A stretch of DNA of 64,000 bases, from NCBI RefSeq assembly GCF_020171345.1, contig NZ_JAIUZM010000005.1, positions 1 to 64,000 of the forward strand, in the 5' to 3' direction. This stretch comes from Microbulbifer agarilyticus. GTDB taxonomy: Bacteria > Pseudomonadota > Gammaproteobacteria > Pseudomonadales > Cellvibrionaceae. A model generated the notes under the pieces. That model made no database searches. It was not told the DNA's origin and saw nothing but the letters and a program-made list of their open reading frames with translations. Positions 35,259 to 45,178 of this stretch are shown here, piece after piece; the first letter of the stretch is position 1, and every line of letters starts with the position of its first letter. The translations under genes were made by a program, and so were the position numbers.

Positions 35259-38216
35259 ATGAGTAAGACAAACGAGTTTAAGAAAAAGTCGATCGCGGTA
35301 GCTATCGCGACCGTAGCCGGTATCAGTGGTCATGCACTGGCTCAGGAAGCGCAGGATGCCGCGCTTGAAGAAGTAACGGTTATTGGCATGCGTGCCAGCC
35401 TGGAAAAGTCCGCTGATATCAAACGCGATGCCCAGGGCGTTGTTGATGCCATCTCCGCGGAAGATATTGGTAAGTTTCCCGATACCAACCTCGCGGAATC
35501 CATGCAGCGGATCAGCGGTGTATCTATTGACCGTGTAAATGGTGAAGGTAGCAAGGTAACCGTTCGCGGTATCAATCCTGACTTCAACCTAGTGACCCTG
35601 AATGGACGTCAGCTGGCGCGTACCACTGGTGGCCGCTCCTTTGATTTCCAAAATATCGCCTCCGAAATGGTGCATGGCGTACTGGTTGCCAAAAGCAGTA
35701 ACGCACTGGCGCCGAGCGGCGGTATTGGCTCCACTATCGATTTGCTGACTGCTCGTCCTCTGGAAATTGGTGAGCAGCGCCTGCAGTTTGCTGCAAAAGG
35801 CGTGGCGGATCAGTCTTCCGACGATTCAGGCATTACTCCTGAGATGTCGGGTTTCTACTCGGATACCTTTGCTGATGGCAAGGTAGGCGTGGCTATCTCT
35901 GCAAGCGTTGCTGAGCGTGAGAGTGGCGCAGCTATTGCTACCGTAAACGAAGGTTGGCGTAGCTTCCCTGGCTGGGTAGACCAGGATTGGGCGGGTGGTA
36001 CCGCTGATTGGGGCGGTGTGCCCCAGGAGAATCAGGTAAACCGTCCTGGCGAAGGTGATATCTATTCTGTACCGCAGGCCGTTGGCTACAAGTTTGAAGA
36101 GCAGCAGCGTAAGCGTACCAACGGCTCCCTGGTGTTGCAGTGGGCGCCGACTGACGATTTCACTGCGACCGTAGACTACATGTACTACGCCAACGATATC
36201 ACCAAAGAGTTCAATGATATCTCGGCCTGGTACAACTTCGGCGCGTCCGAAAATGTGTGGACCGATGGTCCGATCGCTACGCCCATCATTTACGCCGAAT
36301 ACTATGACCCAGCTGCGCCGGCTGACCTGTCCATGGGTGCTGGTGTAAGCGCCGAAGCGCATCGTGGTCAGGCGTTGGGCCTGAATGCCGAGTGGCAAGT
36401 AAATGACCGCCTGTCTCTGGCGTTTGATGCGAGCTTCTCCGATGCCGAGCGTCGTCCAGACAGCCCTTGGGGCTCTTCCGCACTGCTGTCTACCACTGCA
36501 TTTGTGCGCACCAGCGCAATTACCGACTTTACCGGTGAGCGCCCGATGCTTTCCGTCGGTGGCGGCAATGAGGTCCAGGCCTCCGATATGGAAGTAACCG
36601 GCAGCGTGTTCACTAACTCTCGCGATCGTTCCGACATCGAGGCTTACCGCTTCAGTGGTAACTTCGAGCTGAACGAGAGCAGCGATATTGACTTCGGTAT
36701 CAGCCTGCAGGAAGTGAGCAACCACTCGCAAATGGCGGTTGTGCAGCGTGACGCATGGGCTGGTGCTGGTGATCCAAGCGATCTTGATGATGCGCTGTTT
36801 ACTGCGAAAAGCATTCAGGACAAGTTTGACAGCGCCGGTGGTGATTTCTCTGAGATCGGTGGCGCTGAGCCGCTCGACACCTATTTCGATTGGGACTTCG
36901 TGACCGTTCGCGCGATCGCCGAGGACCTGTATGGTGATGACCTGTGGCCGAGCCTGATCGGTGATTGCGGCACTCAGTTCTGTGCCTCTACCGATTACAC
37001 CAATGCGACTGACCGCACTACCGTGGAAACCAGCGCGGCAGCGTTTGCTCAGTACAACTTCCAGTCCGAAATGTTCGGTATGCCTTATGACCTGAACGTT
37101 GGTCTGCGCTATGAGACTACCGAAGTGGACTCCAAGGCCGCATCCCCGGTCTATGACGAGGTGCTTTGGGTTGCAGCTAATGAGCTTTCTTTGAACCCGG
37201 CTGGTACCGGCTTCCTGAGTCAAACCGCTGACTACGATTACGTGCTGCCGAGCGCTAACTTCCGCCTCAACCTGAAGGACGATCTGGTCCTGCGTTTGGC
37301 GGCGAGCGAAACCATTGGACGTCCAGATTACGATTCCATCAAAGGTGGCACCGTAGTGGGACAGTTGGCGCGCGAAGATGGCGGTAGTGGCTCTTCCGGT
37401 AACCCGGCGCTGCTCCCGACCGAATCTACCAACTTTGATCTGTCGCTGGAGTGGTACTACGACGAAGGTAGTTACGCGTCTATCGGCTACTTCAACAAGC
37501 GTATTAGTAACTTCATCTCATCTGCAACCTCAGAAGGTGTTGATGTATTTGGAATCGCAACCCCAATTAATGGTGCGCGTTATCAGGCTGCCGTGGATGC
37601 GGGTGCCCAAGGTAATGTGGAGATTCGTGATTACATCTTCGCTAACTTTGCTAGCGACCCCTACGTGGATGTAGATGGTGGCATCATCTACGGTAATCCT
37701 GCGGAAGACCCGACGATCTTGTTTGATCTGAGTGTGCCAGGTAACGGTGATCACAAAGATACCTTGGATGGGCTTGAGTTCTCTGTGCAGCACATGTTCG
37801 GCGGAACCGGTTTCGGTGTGGTAGCGAACTACACCATCGTCGATTCCAAGTATGAATACGACCCGTTCCAGCTGGTTGACCAAGAAGCGATGATTGGTCT
37901 CAGTGACACGGCTAACCTAGTAGCCTTCTATGACAAGAATGGTTTGCAGGCCCGTGTTGCTTATAACTGGCGTGATGACTTCTTGTCTTCTCGCGGCCAA
38001 AACACTGGCGCGAACCCGCAGTTCACTGAGTCTTACAGTCAGGTTGATCTGAATGTGAGCTATGAGGTGCAGCAGGTTGAAGGTCTCGAAGTATTCCTCG
38101 AAGGTCTGAACGTGACTGAAGAGTATGGCCGGGTTTACGGTCGTTCCTCAAGTCAGGTGTTGGGTGTTTACGAGGGTGGCGCGCGCTGGCAGTTCGGCGC
38201 TCGCTATGCCTTCTAA
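35259..38216 (+). CDS. TonB-dependent outer-membrane receptor
   Basis: 985 residues, with GGGGAG eight bases before ATG. A signal peptide (about 1-28, ending GHALA) is followed by a TonB-box-like EEVTVIG at about 37-43, a plug domain (ISAEDIGKFPDTNLAESMQRISGVSIDR... VTVRGINPDFNLVTLNGRQLA), and a barrel ending RWQFGARYAF. The layout matches the Xanthomonas/Caulobacter-type carbohydrate receptors, which import oligosaccharides using TonB energy. It is followed by a terminator and then the halogenase/SapC/cupin group that often accompanies such receptors. Together with the GH16 and GH3 genes downstream, beta-glucan oligosaccharides are the likely ligand. Confidence 0.92.
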   Translation: MSKTNEFKKKSIAVAIATVAGISGHALAQEAQDAALEEVTVIGMRASLEKSADIKRDAQGVVDAISAEDIGKFPDTNLAESMQRISGVSIDRVNGEGSKVTVRGINPDFNLVTLNGRQLARTTGGRSFDFQNIASEMVHGVLVAKSSNALAPSGGIGSTIDLLTARPLEIGEQRLQFAAKGVADQSSDDSGITPEMSGFYSDTFADGKVGVAISASVAERESGAAIATVNEGWRSFPGWVDQDWAGGTADWGGVPQENQVNRPGEGDIYSVPQAVGYKFEEQQRKRTNGSLVLQWAPTDDFTATVDYMYYANDITKEFNDISAWYNFGASENVWTDGPIATPIIYAEYYDPAAPADLSMGAGVSAEAHRGQALGLNAEWQVNDRLSLAFDASFSDAERRPDSPWGSSALLSTTAFVRTSAITDFTGERPMLSVGGGNEVQASDMEVTGSVFTNSRDRSDIEAYRFSGNFELNESSDIDFGISLQEVSNHSQMAVVQRDAWAGAGDPSDLDDALFTAKSIQDKFDSAGGDFSEIGGAEPLDTYFDWDFVTVRAIAEDLYGDDLWPSLIGDCGTQFCASTDYTNATDRTTVETSAAAFAQYNFQSEMFGMPYDLNVGLRYETTEVDSKAASPVYDEVLWVAANELSLNPAGTGFLSQTADYDYVLPSANFRLNLKDDLVLRLAASETIGRPDYDSIKGGTVVGQLAREDGGSGSSGNPALLPTESTNFDLSLEWYYDEGSYASIGYFNKRISNFISSATSEGVDVFGIATPINGARYQAAVDAGAQGNVEIRDYIFANFASDPYVDVDGGIIYGNPAEDPTILFDLSVPGNGDHKDTLDGLEFSVQHMFGGTGFGVVANYTIVDSKYEYDPFQLVDQEAMIGLSDTANLVAFYDKNGLQARVAYNWRDDFLSSRGQNTGANPQFTESYSQVDLNVSYEVQQVEGLEVFLEGLNVTEEYGRVYGRSSSQVLGVYEGGARWQFGARYAF

Positions 38217-38254
38217 AAGCAGCAATCTGATTTGATTTGCAAGAAGTAGCAGGG

Positions 38255-38279
38255 AAGCCGCTGAATTTCAGCGGCTTTT
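38255..38279 (+). terminator. Terminator after the first TonB receptor gene
   Basis: AAGCCGCTGAA / TTCAGCGGCTT hairpin followed by TT. It separates the receptor from the halogenase gene 16 bases on, so the latter may depend on read-through or its own promoter. Confidence 0.8.
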
Positions 38280-38294
38280 CTGTTTACGGCCAAT

Positions 38295-39899
38295 GTGAAT
38301 AGTCGTGCGGTAGGTGAAATGATCGAGCAGACGAAAGACTTGGTGAAAGAAGTTGTCATAGTTGGGGGCGGTAGCGCCGGCTGGTTGACCGCCGGTGTGC
38401 TGGCTGCCGAGTACCTTATTGGCAATCATGAGCTCAACATTACCTTGGTCGAGTCACCAGATGTGCCCACAGTGGGTGTCGGCGAGGGTACCTGGCCAAC
38501 CATGCGGGCTACGCTGAAGCGAATGGGCATATCGGAATACGATTTTATCCGAGAGTGCGATGCTAGCTTCAAGCAGGGCTCGCGTTTCATCGGTTGGCGG
38601 CACGACAGCGCGCGTGGTCGAAAGGACGAGTATTTCCATCCCTTTACTGGGCCGACTGGTTTTGATCGGTTTGATCCATCCCAGCAGTGGCAGAAAATTA
38701 GGGATAAAATCTCATTCGCTGACGCTTTTTGCCCGCAAGCAGAAATTAGTCGACACGATTTAGCTCCGAAACTAAGTTCCACCCCTGAATATTCGTTTGC
38801 GCTCAATTACGGATATCACTTGGATGCGGGTAAGTTCGCCGAGTTTCTCCTTCGCCATTGCACGGAAAAATTGGGGGTGACGCACAAGCAAGACCGAATA
38901 GTAGCCGTCGAAAGTGACTCCAGCGATTACGTCTCCGCTTTAAAGCTTGAGTCCGGAGCGCGAATTCATGGTGACCTATTCATCGACTGTAGTGGCTCTG
39001 CCAGTCTTTTACTTGGCCGGCACTATGGCATTGAATTGATGGAGCAGCGTTCGATACTTTTCAATGATTCCGCGCTCGCAGTGCAGGTTCCATATCTGGA
39101 TCCTGAAAGTCCCATTGCGTCCTGCACACATTCTACCGCGCAGGGTGCCGGGTGGATTTGGGATATTGGTTTGCCAACACGCCGTGGCGTTGGTTACACC
39201 TATTCCAGTGCCCATGCGGATGAAGCTGAGGCGGAGCACGCCCTTCGGCAATATATCGCACCGGCTTTGAATGGTCAGTCTGTCGCGTCTCTGGAAATAC
39301 GCAAAATTCGCTTCAATCCTGGCTTTCGCCGAAAGTTTTGGCACAAAAATTGTGTCGCGGTCGGTATGGCCGCAGGTTTTATTGAGCCCCTTGAGGCTTC
39401 AGCGCTAGTGATGGTCGAACAGAGTGCGAAATTTCTCGCAGAGCAACTTCCGCCCACTCGTTCTGTGATGGAGGCCGTGGAAAACCAATTTAACAATAAG
39501 ATGCATCATCACTGGTCGCGCATTATCGATTTTCTGAAGCTGCATTACGTGCTATCGGAGCGTAATGAGACAAGTTACTGGCGCGACCATCGTGCAAATT
39601 CGAGTGTTCCCGAAACCCTGCAGCAGGCACTGGCCACTTGGAAACATCGCTCCCCATGGCGAGATTGTGTCGGTTACGCGGATGAGCTTTTTCCTGCAGC
39701 CAGCTACCAATACATACTTTATGGCATGGGCTTCGAAGGCTGCGGCTTGCCCTGGGGGCTGAGGCGACCTACGGAGCCGGATGCAAAGAAAGCATTTTTT
39801 GAAAATCAAAATAATCGAGAGCGACTGCTGCGCACATTGCCCAGTAATCGACAATTAATTAATAAGATTCGAGACGTCGCAGTGAATGCGGCGCTGTAA
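38295..39899 (+). CDS. Flavin-dependent tryptophan-halogenase family protein (copy 1)
   Basis: 534 residues from a GTG; an ATG at 38319 preceded by AGGTGA is an equally good start. The N-terminus carries the FAD-binding VVIVGGGSAGW. The Lys of the family's active site lies in DASFKQGSRFIGW. The usual WxWxIP motif is altered to GWIWDIGLP, unlike the two other copies in the window. FIEPLEASALVMVEQS is the conserved FAD/C-terminal-lobe motif. Members encoded beside TonB receptors have no known halogenation substrate, and some may not halogenate at all. It heads a SapC, cupin, second halogenase group downstream of the receptor. Confidence 0.88.
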   Translation: MNSRAVGEMIEQTKDLVKEVVIVGGGSAGWLTAGVLAAEYLIGNHELNITLVESPDVPTVGVGEGTWPTMRATLKRMGISEYDFIRECDASFKQGSRFIGWRHDSARGRKDEYFHPFTGPTGFDRFDPSQQWQKIRDKISFADAFCPQAEISRHDLAPKLSSTPEYSFALNYGYHLDAGKFAEFLLRHCTEKLGVTHKQDRIVAVESDSSDYVSALKLESGARIHGDLFIDCSGSASLLLGRHYGIELMEQRSILFNDSALAVQVPYLDPESPIASCTHSTAQGAGWIWDIGLPTRRGVGYTYSSAHADEAEAEHALRQYIAPALNGQSVASLEIRKIRFNPGFRRKFWHKNCVAVGMAAGFIEPLEASALVMVEQSAKFLAEQLPPTRSVMEAVENQFNNKMHHHWSRIIDFLKLHYVLSERNETSYWRDHRANSSVPETLQQALATWKHRSPWRDCVGYADELFPAASYQYILYGMGFEGCGLPWGLRRPTEPDAKKAFFENQNNRERLLRTLPSNRQLINKIRDVAVNAAL

Positions 39900-39920
39900 G
39901 CGCATGAGAGGAGAAAGGCC

Positions 39921-40652
39921 ATGACAAGCCCGGTAATGTTGAATATCGATGAGCACAAAGATCTGCGGGTAATTACAGATAGATCTGAAGCCTACGGTGA
40001 TAATACGTGGTTCGCATTAACGTTCCCTCTGGAGTTTCGAACGCTTCAGGCCTACTACCCGATCTTTTTTCAAAAGCATGCAGAGACCGGTCGCTTTCTT
40101 GCAATAGCCCTGCTCGGCCTGCGGGAAGGTGAAAACCTGTTTCTGGAAGGCGATCGCTGGACCGTTCCTTATATTCCATTATCAATCAAGCGGGAACCAT
40201 TTTTGATTGGTCATCAAAAAGTTACTGTTGATGGTCAAGAGCGAGTTGAGCGTGTGATTCATATCGATATGGACAACCCTCGAGTTAACTCGGACAGTGG
40301 CGAACGCTTGTTTATGGAGTTCGGCGGTAATTCACCTTACTTGGATAAGGTTGCCGACATGCTTGATGCTATACATCACGGGTTGGGCCAGGCAGATGAT
40401 TTTATGGGCGCCCTGGAACGGCATGAATTACTTGAAAGTTTTACTTTAGAAGTGCAACTCGAAAATAACGATAAGCATCAGCTGGTTGGGTTACATACGA
40501 TCAATGAAGATAAGCTTGGCCAGCTCGACGGAGAAGCCTTGGCTGAACTGCATGCTAAAGGGTATCTGGCATCCATATACATGGTGCTGGCTTCTCATTC
40601 AAATGTAATGAAGATGCTTGCGGCGAAGAATAAGCAGGTATCTGCCGCGTGA
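39921..40652 (+). CDS. SapC-family protein
   Basis: 243 residues, with GAGGAG before ATG. The whole length matches the SapC family (named from a Campylobacter surface-array protein): TWFALTFPLEFRTLQAYYPIFF, PYIPLSIKREPFLIG and ERLFMEFGGNSPYLDKVADML. There is no signal peptide, so it is probably cytoplasmic. Its function is unknown. In Cellvibrionales and Xanthomonadales it commonly lies between a halogenase and a cupin gene beside a TonB receptor, as here. Its stop overlaps the GTG start of the next gene (GTGA). Confidence 0.9.
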   Translation: MTSPVMLNIDEHKDLRVITDRSEAYGDNTWFALTFPLEFRTLQAYYPIFFQKHAETGRFLAIALLGLREGENLFLEGDRWTVPYIPLSIKREPFLIGHQKVTVDGQERVERVIHIDMDNPRVNSDSGERLFMEFGGNSPYLDKVADMLDAIHHGLGQADDFMGALERHELLESFTLEVQLENNDKHQLVGLHTINEDKLGQLDGEALAELHAKGYLASIYMVLASHSNVMKMLAAKNKQVSAA

Positions 40653-41686
40653 GTAGGCAGGATCCCTGTCTTTCTGATATTGCCCTGCAGCCAGTAGAGG
40701 AAGTGTCAGATTACAGAGTAGGCGAAATCCCTAAGGCGGTTCTCAACGCGGATCGGCCGCTCGTACTGCGGGGTGCTTGTGAGCATTGGCCTGCAGTAGA
40801 GTCTTGCCGACAATCTGCTCGGCATACGGCCGCATATTTATGCGAATTCTATAGCGGGGCGCCTATTAACGCTGCCTATGGAGGAGCGGAAATAGAGGGT
40901 CGTGTGTTCTACAACGATTCTGTCGATGGGTTTAATTTCCGCGGGCAAAATCGCGACTTGCGGCAGCTGCTACAGGAAATTCTTGAGAGCGCCAGTGAGC
41001 CGTTGCCGCCGACACTTTACATGGCGTCTACCGATGTGCAGCGCTGGTTCCCCGGTTTTGCAGACCAAAATCCATCTGGGATAGAGGATTTTTCTCCGAT
41101 TGGTTTTCTATGGCTGGGCAATCGCACCCGTATAGCTGCGCATTACGACTTCCCGAAAAATCTCGCCTGTAATATTGCCGGGCGCCGCAGGTTCATTCTG
41201 TTTCCCCCGGAACAAATAGAGAATTTGTATCCCGGACCACTAGGGTTTGCGCCAGGCGGCCAAGAAATTAGCATGGTTGATTTTCGCAACCCGGATTTTA
41301 AAAAATTCCCGAATTTTCGAAAGGCGCTTGCTGAAGCTGTGGTCGTGACATTGAATCCTGGTGATTCACTGATTATCCCAGAAATGTGGTGGCACCATGT
41401 CGAAGGACTCGATGATCTGAATGTTCTTTACAGTCATTGGTGGGTTGATGCTCCGGCATACAACGGGTCCCCCTCTTCTGCATTGATGCATACTTTACTC
41501 AGCATGAACGACTTGTCTCCAGGTCTTCGATCCGCTTGGAAGGCTGTGTTTGATTACTATGTTTTTGATGCGAAGCCCCAGCGGCCGGAGCATATTCCGG
41601 CGAGTGCGCGAGGCTACACTCAGGAGCCGCTTAGTGAAAAAACGGCAGTTACGCTGAGGGCTGAACTTCTTAAACGGCTTCAGTGA
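40649..41686 (+). CDS. Cupin/JmjC-like protein (Cupin_8 family)
   Basis: 345 residues, GTG start overlapping the SapC stop by four bases. The N-terminal part contains RPLVLRGACEHWPA, the usual entry to Cupin_8 proteins. The iron site is visible as IAAHYDFPKNLACNIAG (His-x-Asp) and the distal WWHHVEGLDD. RFILFPPEQIENLYPG is also typical. Such proteins are Fe(II)/2-oxoglutarate oxygenases, relatives of FIH and JmjC hydroxylases. Coupling to SapC and to halogenases on both sides suggests a joint oxidative modification system, but no substrate is known. Confidence 0.9.
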   Translation: MSRQDPCLSDIALQPVEEVSDYRVGEIPKAVLNADRPLVLRGACEHWPAVESCRQSARHTAAYLCEFYSGAPINAAYGGAEIEGRVFYNDSVDGFNFRGQNRDLRQLLQEILESASEPLPPTLYMASTDVQRWFPGFADQNPSGIEDFSPIGFLWLGNRTRIAAHYDFPKNLACNIAGRRRFILFPPEQIENLYPGPLGFAPGGQEISMVDFRNPDFKKFPNFRKALAEAVVVTLNPGDSLIIPEMWWHHVEGLDDLNVLYSHWWVDAPAYNGSPSSALMHTLLSMNDLSPGLRSAWKAVFDYYVFDAKPQRPEHIPASARGYTQEPLSEKTAVTLRAELLKRLQ

Positions 41687-41747
41687 CGATATCTTGTTTG
41701 TGATTTCGACGAATAAATAAATGAATGTATTGATGAGGGAGTCCAAA

Positions 41748-43226
41748 ATGGTGAAGCGAGTTGTTATCGCCGGTGGCGGTACCGCAGGCTGGATGACTGC
41801 CGCTGCGATTTCCAAGTTGATTGGCAAGCATCTGGATGTTCGCCTGGTTGAGTCAGATGCGATTGGCACGGTTGGAGTTGGTGAAGCAACAATCCCCACT
41901 CTTCACGTGTTCCACCAATTACTGGGTCTGAAAGAATCTGAAGTGATGGCGGCAACAAATGCCACCTTCAAATTGGGGATTAATTTTGAAAGCTGGCACG
42001 ATGTCGGTAAAGACTATCTGCACTCCTTTGGCTACCCGGGTAAAGATTGCTGGGCTGCAGGATTCCAACACTTTTGGCGCCGTGGACTGGATCTAGGCAT
42101 TGATCACGAAATTGGTGATTACTGTTTCGAGCACTTGGCTGCCCGTGAGGAACGCTTCGCGGTGCAGACCAATCGCGACAGGAATTACGCCTATCACTTG
42201 GATGCCACGCAGTACGCCAAGTATCTAAGAGCGTTCGCTGAGCGCCATGGTGTAACGCGTATCGAAGGGAAGATTGAGAGTGTTCAGCTTGATCCACAGT
42301 CCGGCGATATATCGGCCCTCGCGCTTGATAGTGGCGAGCGTTTAGAAGGGGATCTATTTATAGATTGCACTGGATTTCGCGCTCTACTGATCGAAGGTGC
42401 TTTGCACACCGGTTATCTGGATTGGACGCACTGGTTACCCTGCGATCGCGCGCTTGCAGTGCAGACTACGTCCGAGGGCGAACCTGTGCCGTACACTCGC
42501 TCAATTGCGCATGAATCAGGGTGGCAATGGCAAATTCCCCTTCAAAATCGCGTTGGCAACGGGTTGGTCTATTGCAGTCGGTATCTCGATGATGACGCCG
42601 CGAAGCAATTGCTTCTAAATAATATTTCCGGCGAGACTCTTACAGAGCCTCGTGCAATCAAGTTTCGCACCGGTACAAGGCGCAAGCACTGGAACAAAAA
42701 CTGCGTTGCGATTGGACTTTCGAGTGGATTTATTGAACCACTGGAGTCAACCAGTATTCATATGATTCAGCGCAGTATTATTCGGCTGCTCCAACTGTTC
42801 CCAACAAATGGTTGTAAAGCTGCGGATATTGAAGAATTCAACCGCCAGACCTCCGCTGAAATTGAAACGATCCGAGATTTTATTGTGTTGCACTATCACG
42901 TGACTGATAGGCAGGACAGTAGTTTCTGGCGTTACTGTCGCAGTATGCCGATACCCGATAGCCTGCAGCATAGGCTTGATCTGTTTGAGCAGCGAGGGCA
43001 TGTTTTCAAGCAAGCCGGTGAACTCTTCGGGGAGAGCTCTTGGATTCAGGTGATTGTCGGCCAGGGGGTGATTCCAAAGGAGTATCACCCTATCGTCGAT
43101 ATGATGAGCGACGGCGAGCTAAAGGACTTTCTCGATACGATTCGTAACCAGACCCGACACCAAGTGGCGAAGTTGCCGAAGCATGCGGACTTTGTTGCGC
43201 ATTATTGCAAGACCGGCATGTCCTGA
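41748..43226 (+). CDS. Flavin-dependent tryptophan-halogenase family protein (copy 2)
   Basis: 492 residues from the ATG at 41748, seven bases after GAGGGA; an ATG at 41721 would add nine residues. It has VVIAGGGTAGWMTAAAI for FAD, VGVGEATIPTL, the active-site Lys in NATFKLGINFESW, the intact GWQWQIPL motif (WxWxIP) and SGFIEPLESTSIHMIQR. All residues needed for halogenation seem present. It resembles copy 3 at 53.9 kb more than copy 1. It ends the receptor-linked group; a terminator follows 31 bases later. Confidence 0.93.
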   Translation: MVKRVVIAGGGTAGWMTAAAISKLIGKHLDVRLVESDAIGTVGVGEATIPTLHVFHQLLGLKESEVMAATNATFKLGINFESWHDVGKDYLHSFGYPGKDCWAAGFQHFWRRGLDLGIDHEIGDYCFEHLAAREERFAVQTNRDRNYAYHLDATQYAKYLRAFAERHGVTRIEGKIESVQLDPQSGDISALALDSGERLEGDLFIDCTGFRALLIEGALHTGYLDWTHWLPCDRALAVQTTSEGEPVPYTRSIAHESGWQWQIPLQNRVGNGLVYCSRYLDDDAAKQLLLNNISGETLTEPRAIKFRTGTRRKHWNKNCVAIGLSSGFIEPLESTSIHMIQRSIIRLLQLFPTNGCKAADIEEFNRQTSAEIETIRDFIVLHYHVTDRQDSSFWRYCRSMPIPDSLQHRLDLFEQRGHVFKQAGELFGESSWIQVIVGQGVIPKEYHPIVDMMSDGELKDFLDTIRNQTRHQVAKLPKHADFVAHYCKTGMS

Positions 43227-43257
43227 GGTGGCTTGGCTCTAGCAGTCTCATCTTTGA

Positions 43258-43282
43258 CCCCTTAGACGAGGGGTTTCTTTTT
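43258..43282 (+). terminator. Terminator after halogenase copy 2
   Basis: CCCCT-TAGACG-AGGGG hairpin followed by TTTCTTTTT. It ends the halogenase/SapC/cupin group before the GH16 control region. Confidence 0.8.
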
Positions 43283-43290
43283 CAATCGGG

Positions 43291-43329
43291 CCGCCCCACC
43301 TTGGTTTTAATCCGCAAAGTGGGGCGACC
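43291..43329. promoter_or_regulatory. Inverted G-rich sites upstream of the GH16 gene
   Basis: GCCCCACCTT (43293-43302; minus-strand AAGGTGGGGC) faces AAAGTGGGGCGACCA (43316-43330). Each half matches the direct repeats found before the first receptor and the GH3 gene, but here they point away from each other. The rightward copy is 98 bases before the GH16 ATG. Confidence 0.5.
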
Positions 43330-43416
43330 AAGTTTTCGAAACGGCGTTAAAAAATGCTTGCTCGTTATTCCATTGCCAAGGAATACATAACGATAAACGA
43401 TGATGAGGAGACAATA

Positions 43417-44964
43417 ATGAGCAGCAAATTATTTCACGCTTCCCTTCTTTCCCTTTCGATCGGACTGGTGGCCTGTGGTGGCGGTTCCGAGAGCGGCAAT
43501 GACACTGATGCGGACCTGGGCGGACCGGTTGATCCGCCGGTGAGTGATCGGCCCGAGCAATGCCTGGAAGATCCGCTGAACTCGGGCTACTGCCTGGTGT
43601 GGGCCGATGAGTTTTCCGGTGACGCTATCGACTCCGCCAACTGGTCACACGAAGTCAATTGCTGGGGCGGTGGTAACAATGAGGCGCAATGCTACGTAGA
43701 CGATGCCGAGAACTCCTGGGTCGCCGACGATATGCTGCATATCAAGGCGATCCGCCAGGATGCGGTTGGCCCGAGCCGCGTGGATGATGACCCCGCGTAT
43801 GACCCAAACGATACCAGTGGCAGCGGTACTTACACCTCCGCGCGCCTGCGCACCAAAGGCCTTGGTGACTGGAAATATGGCCGCTTCGAGATGCGTGCGA
43901 AGTTGCCGCAGGGGCAGGGCACCTGGCCGGCGTTCTGGATGCTGCCGACCGAGGGTGTGTACGGCGGTTGGCCCCTGTCTGGTGAAATCGACATTGTCGA
44001 AGCGGTGAACCTCAAAGTCGGCGGTGAAGACAAGGTACACGGTACCCTGCATTACGGCGGCAGTTGGCCCGGCAACAAGTATTCCGGTGAGTCCTATCAA
44101 ATTCCTGACGGTTTGAACCCCGCAGACGACTTCCACACCTATGCAGTGGAATGGGAAGAGGGTGAGGTCCGCTGGTATGTGGATGGCGACCACTACGCAA
44201 CGCAGACCAGCGCGGGCTGGTACACCACTGCAGACCTCGAAAATCCGCTGGCCCCGTTTGACCAGAGTTTCCATCTGATCCTGAATTTCGCGGTGGGCGG
44301 CAACTGGCCTGCAAACGTGAACGATACCGGGATCGATGAAAGCGCGTTTCCCCAGGAATTCGTGATCGACTACGTGCGCGTCTACCAGTGCAGTGAAGAC
44401 TTTGCCACTGGCAAGGGCTGTGGCTCTACGGATGGCGACTTCGTGCTTAACCCGGGCATCCAGCCGCCAGCAGCGCCAGATAGCGACGCCGACGAGCTGG
44501 TCATATTTGATGGGGAGGCGAAAGCACCCTACGCCTGGTACACCTGGACCGCGAGTGGCGACGTCGGTTACGCGACAGTGGATGCAGGCGGTGACTACGG
44601 TGATGTTGCCGAAGTGACCTACAACACCGACCAGGGAATCGGCTTCTTTCAGTCCGACGCGACCTATGACCTGAGTGCCTTTACCTACGTGGAATTTGAC
44701 CTGCGGATGACCGCTGAGCCTGCCGACCCCGGCACCGCCTCACTGACCTTCCGCGCGGACTGCGTCTATCCCTGCAGCTCCGGTGACTATCCCCTGGATA
44801 TGCCCGTACTGAACGAGTGGACGCACTTTCAAATTCCGGTCATGGATCTCACCAACGCCGGTTTAAATGCGGCCAGTGTGAACACGCCGTTTGTTATTTC
44901 TCCAGGGTGGGACAATCAGCTGGGAGCAGTACTGCAGCTGGATAATATCCGCTGGGTGAAGTGA
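43417..44964 (+). CDS. GH16 endo-beta-glucanase (laminarinase-like) lipoprotein
   Basis: 515 residues from the ATG at 43417, seven bases after GAGGAG; an upstream in-frame ATG at 43354 is rejected because the signal sequence would then be internal. The lipobox LVAC puts Cys20 at the lipid anchor. The GH16 domain spans about 45-320 and contains the catalytic GEIDIVEAVN (Glu190, Asp192, Glu195), plus WPAFWMLP and the W-rich substrate cleft of laminarinase-type members. From about 358 to the end a second beta domain resembles the C-terminal domain of the exo-glucanase ExoP, also present in the GH3 protein encoded next. It would cut laminarin or another mixed beta-glucan at the cell surface or in the periplasm. 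Confidence 0.93.
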   Translation: MSSKLFHASLLSLSIGLVACGGGSESGNDTDADLGGPVDPPVSDRPEQCLEDPLNSGYCLVWADEFSGDAIDSANWSHEVNCWGGGNNEAQCYVDDAENSWVADDMLHIKAIRQDAVGPSRVDDDPAYDPNDTSGSGTYTSARLRTKGLGDWKYGRFEMRAKLPQGQGTWPAFWMLPTEGVYGGWPLSGEIDIVEAVNLKVGGEDKVHGTLHYGGSWPGNKYSGESYQIPDGLNPADDFHTYAVEWEEGEVRWYVDGDHYATQTSAGWYTTADLENPLAPFDQSFHLILNFAVGGNWPANVNDTGIDESAFPQEFVIDYVRVYQCSEDFATGKGCGSTDGDFVLNPGIQPPAAPDSDADELVIFDGEAKAPYAWYTWTASGDVGYATVDAGGDYGDVAEVTYNTDQGIGFFQSDATYDLSAFTYVEFDLRMTAEPADPGTASLTFRADCVYPCSSGDYPLDMPVLNEWTHFQIPVMDLTNAGLNAASVNTPFVISPGWDNQLGAVLQLDNIRWVK

Positions 44965-45010
44965 TAAGGCGGCGGGTTTCTCGTCCCATTTCACTTCGTC
45001 GTGCCTGTAA

Positions 45011-45059
45011 AAGGTGGCCCGGGTCATTTTGCCTGGGGAGGGGAAAGTGGGACGCACCC
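45011..45059 (+). promoter_or_regulatory. Direct G-rich repeats upstream of the GH3 gene
   Basis: AAGGTGGCCCGGGTC at 45011 and AAAGTGGGACGCACCC at 45044 have their GTGG cores 33 bases apart. The second core is 132 bases before the GH3 ATG. Both numbers equal those at the first TonB receptor gene, which argues for a functional pair of sites. Confidence 0.55.
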
Positions 45060-45178
45060 TGCCGGTAGATTCCGTACAACTCACACTGAGAAAGCCGGGC
45101 GTGGCCACAAATACAGTGTGACCGCCTGATTCAAATAAGTCATAGCGTTAATAAAAGTTATCTGCGGGATGGGGGTGT

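Noticed and set aside
35826-37223. 465-codon minus-strand frame
   Set aside because: Antisense shadow of the first TonB receptor barrel.
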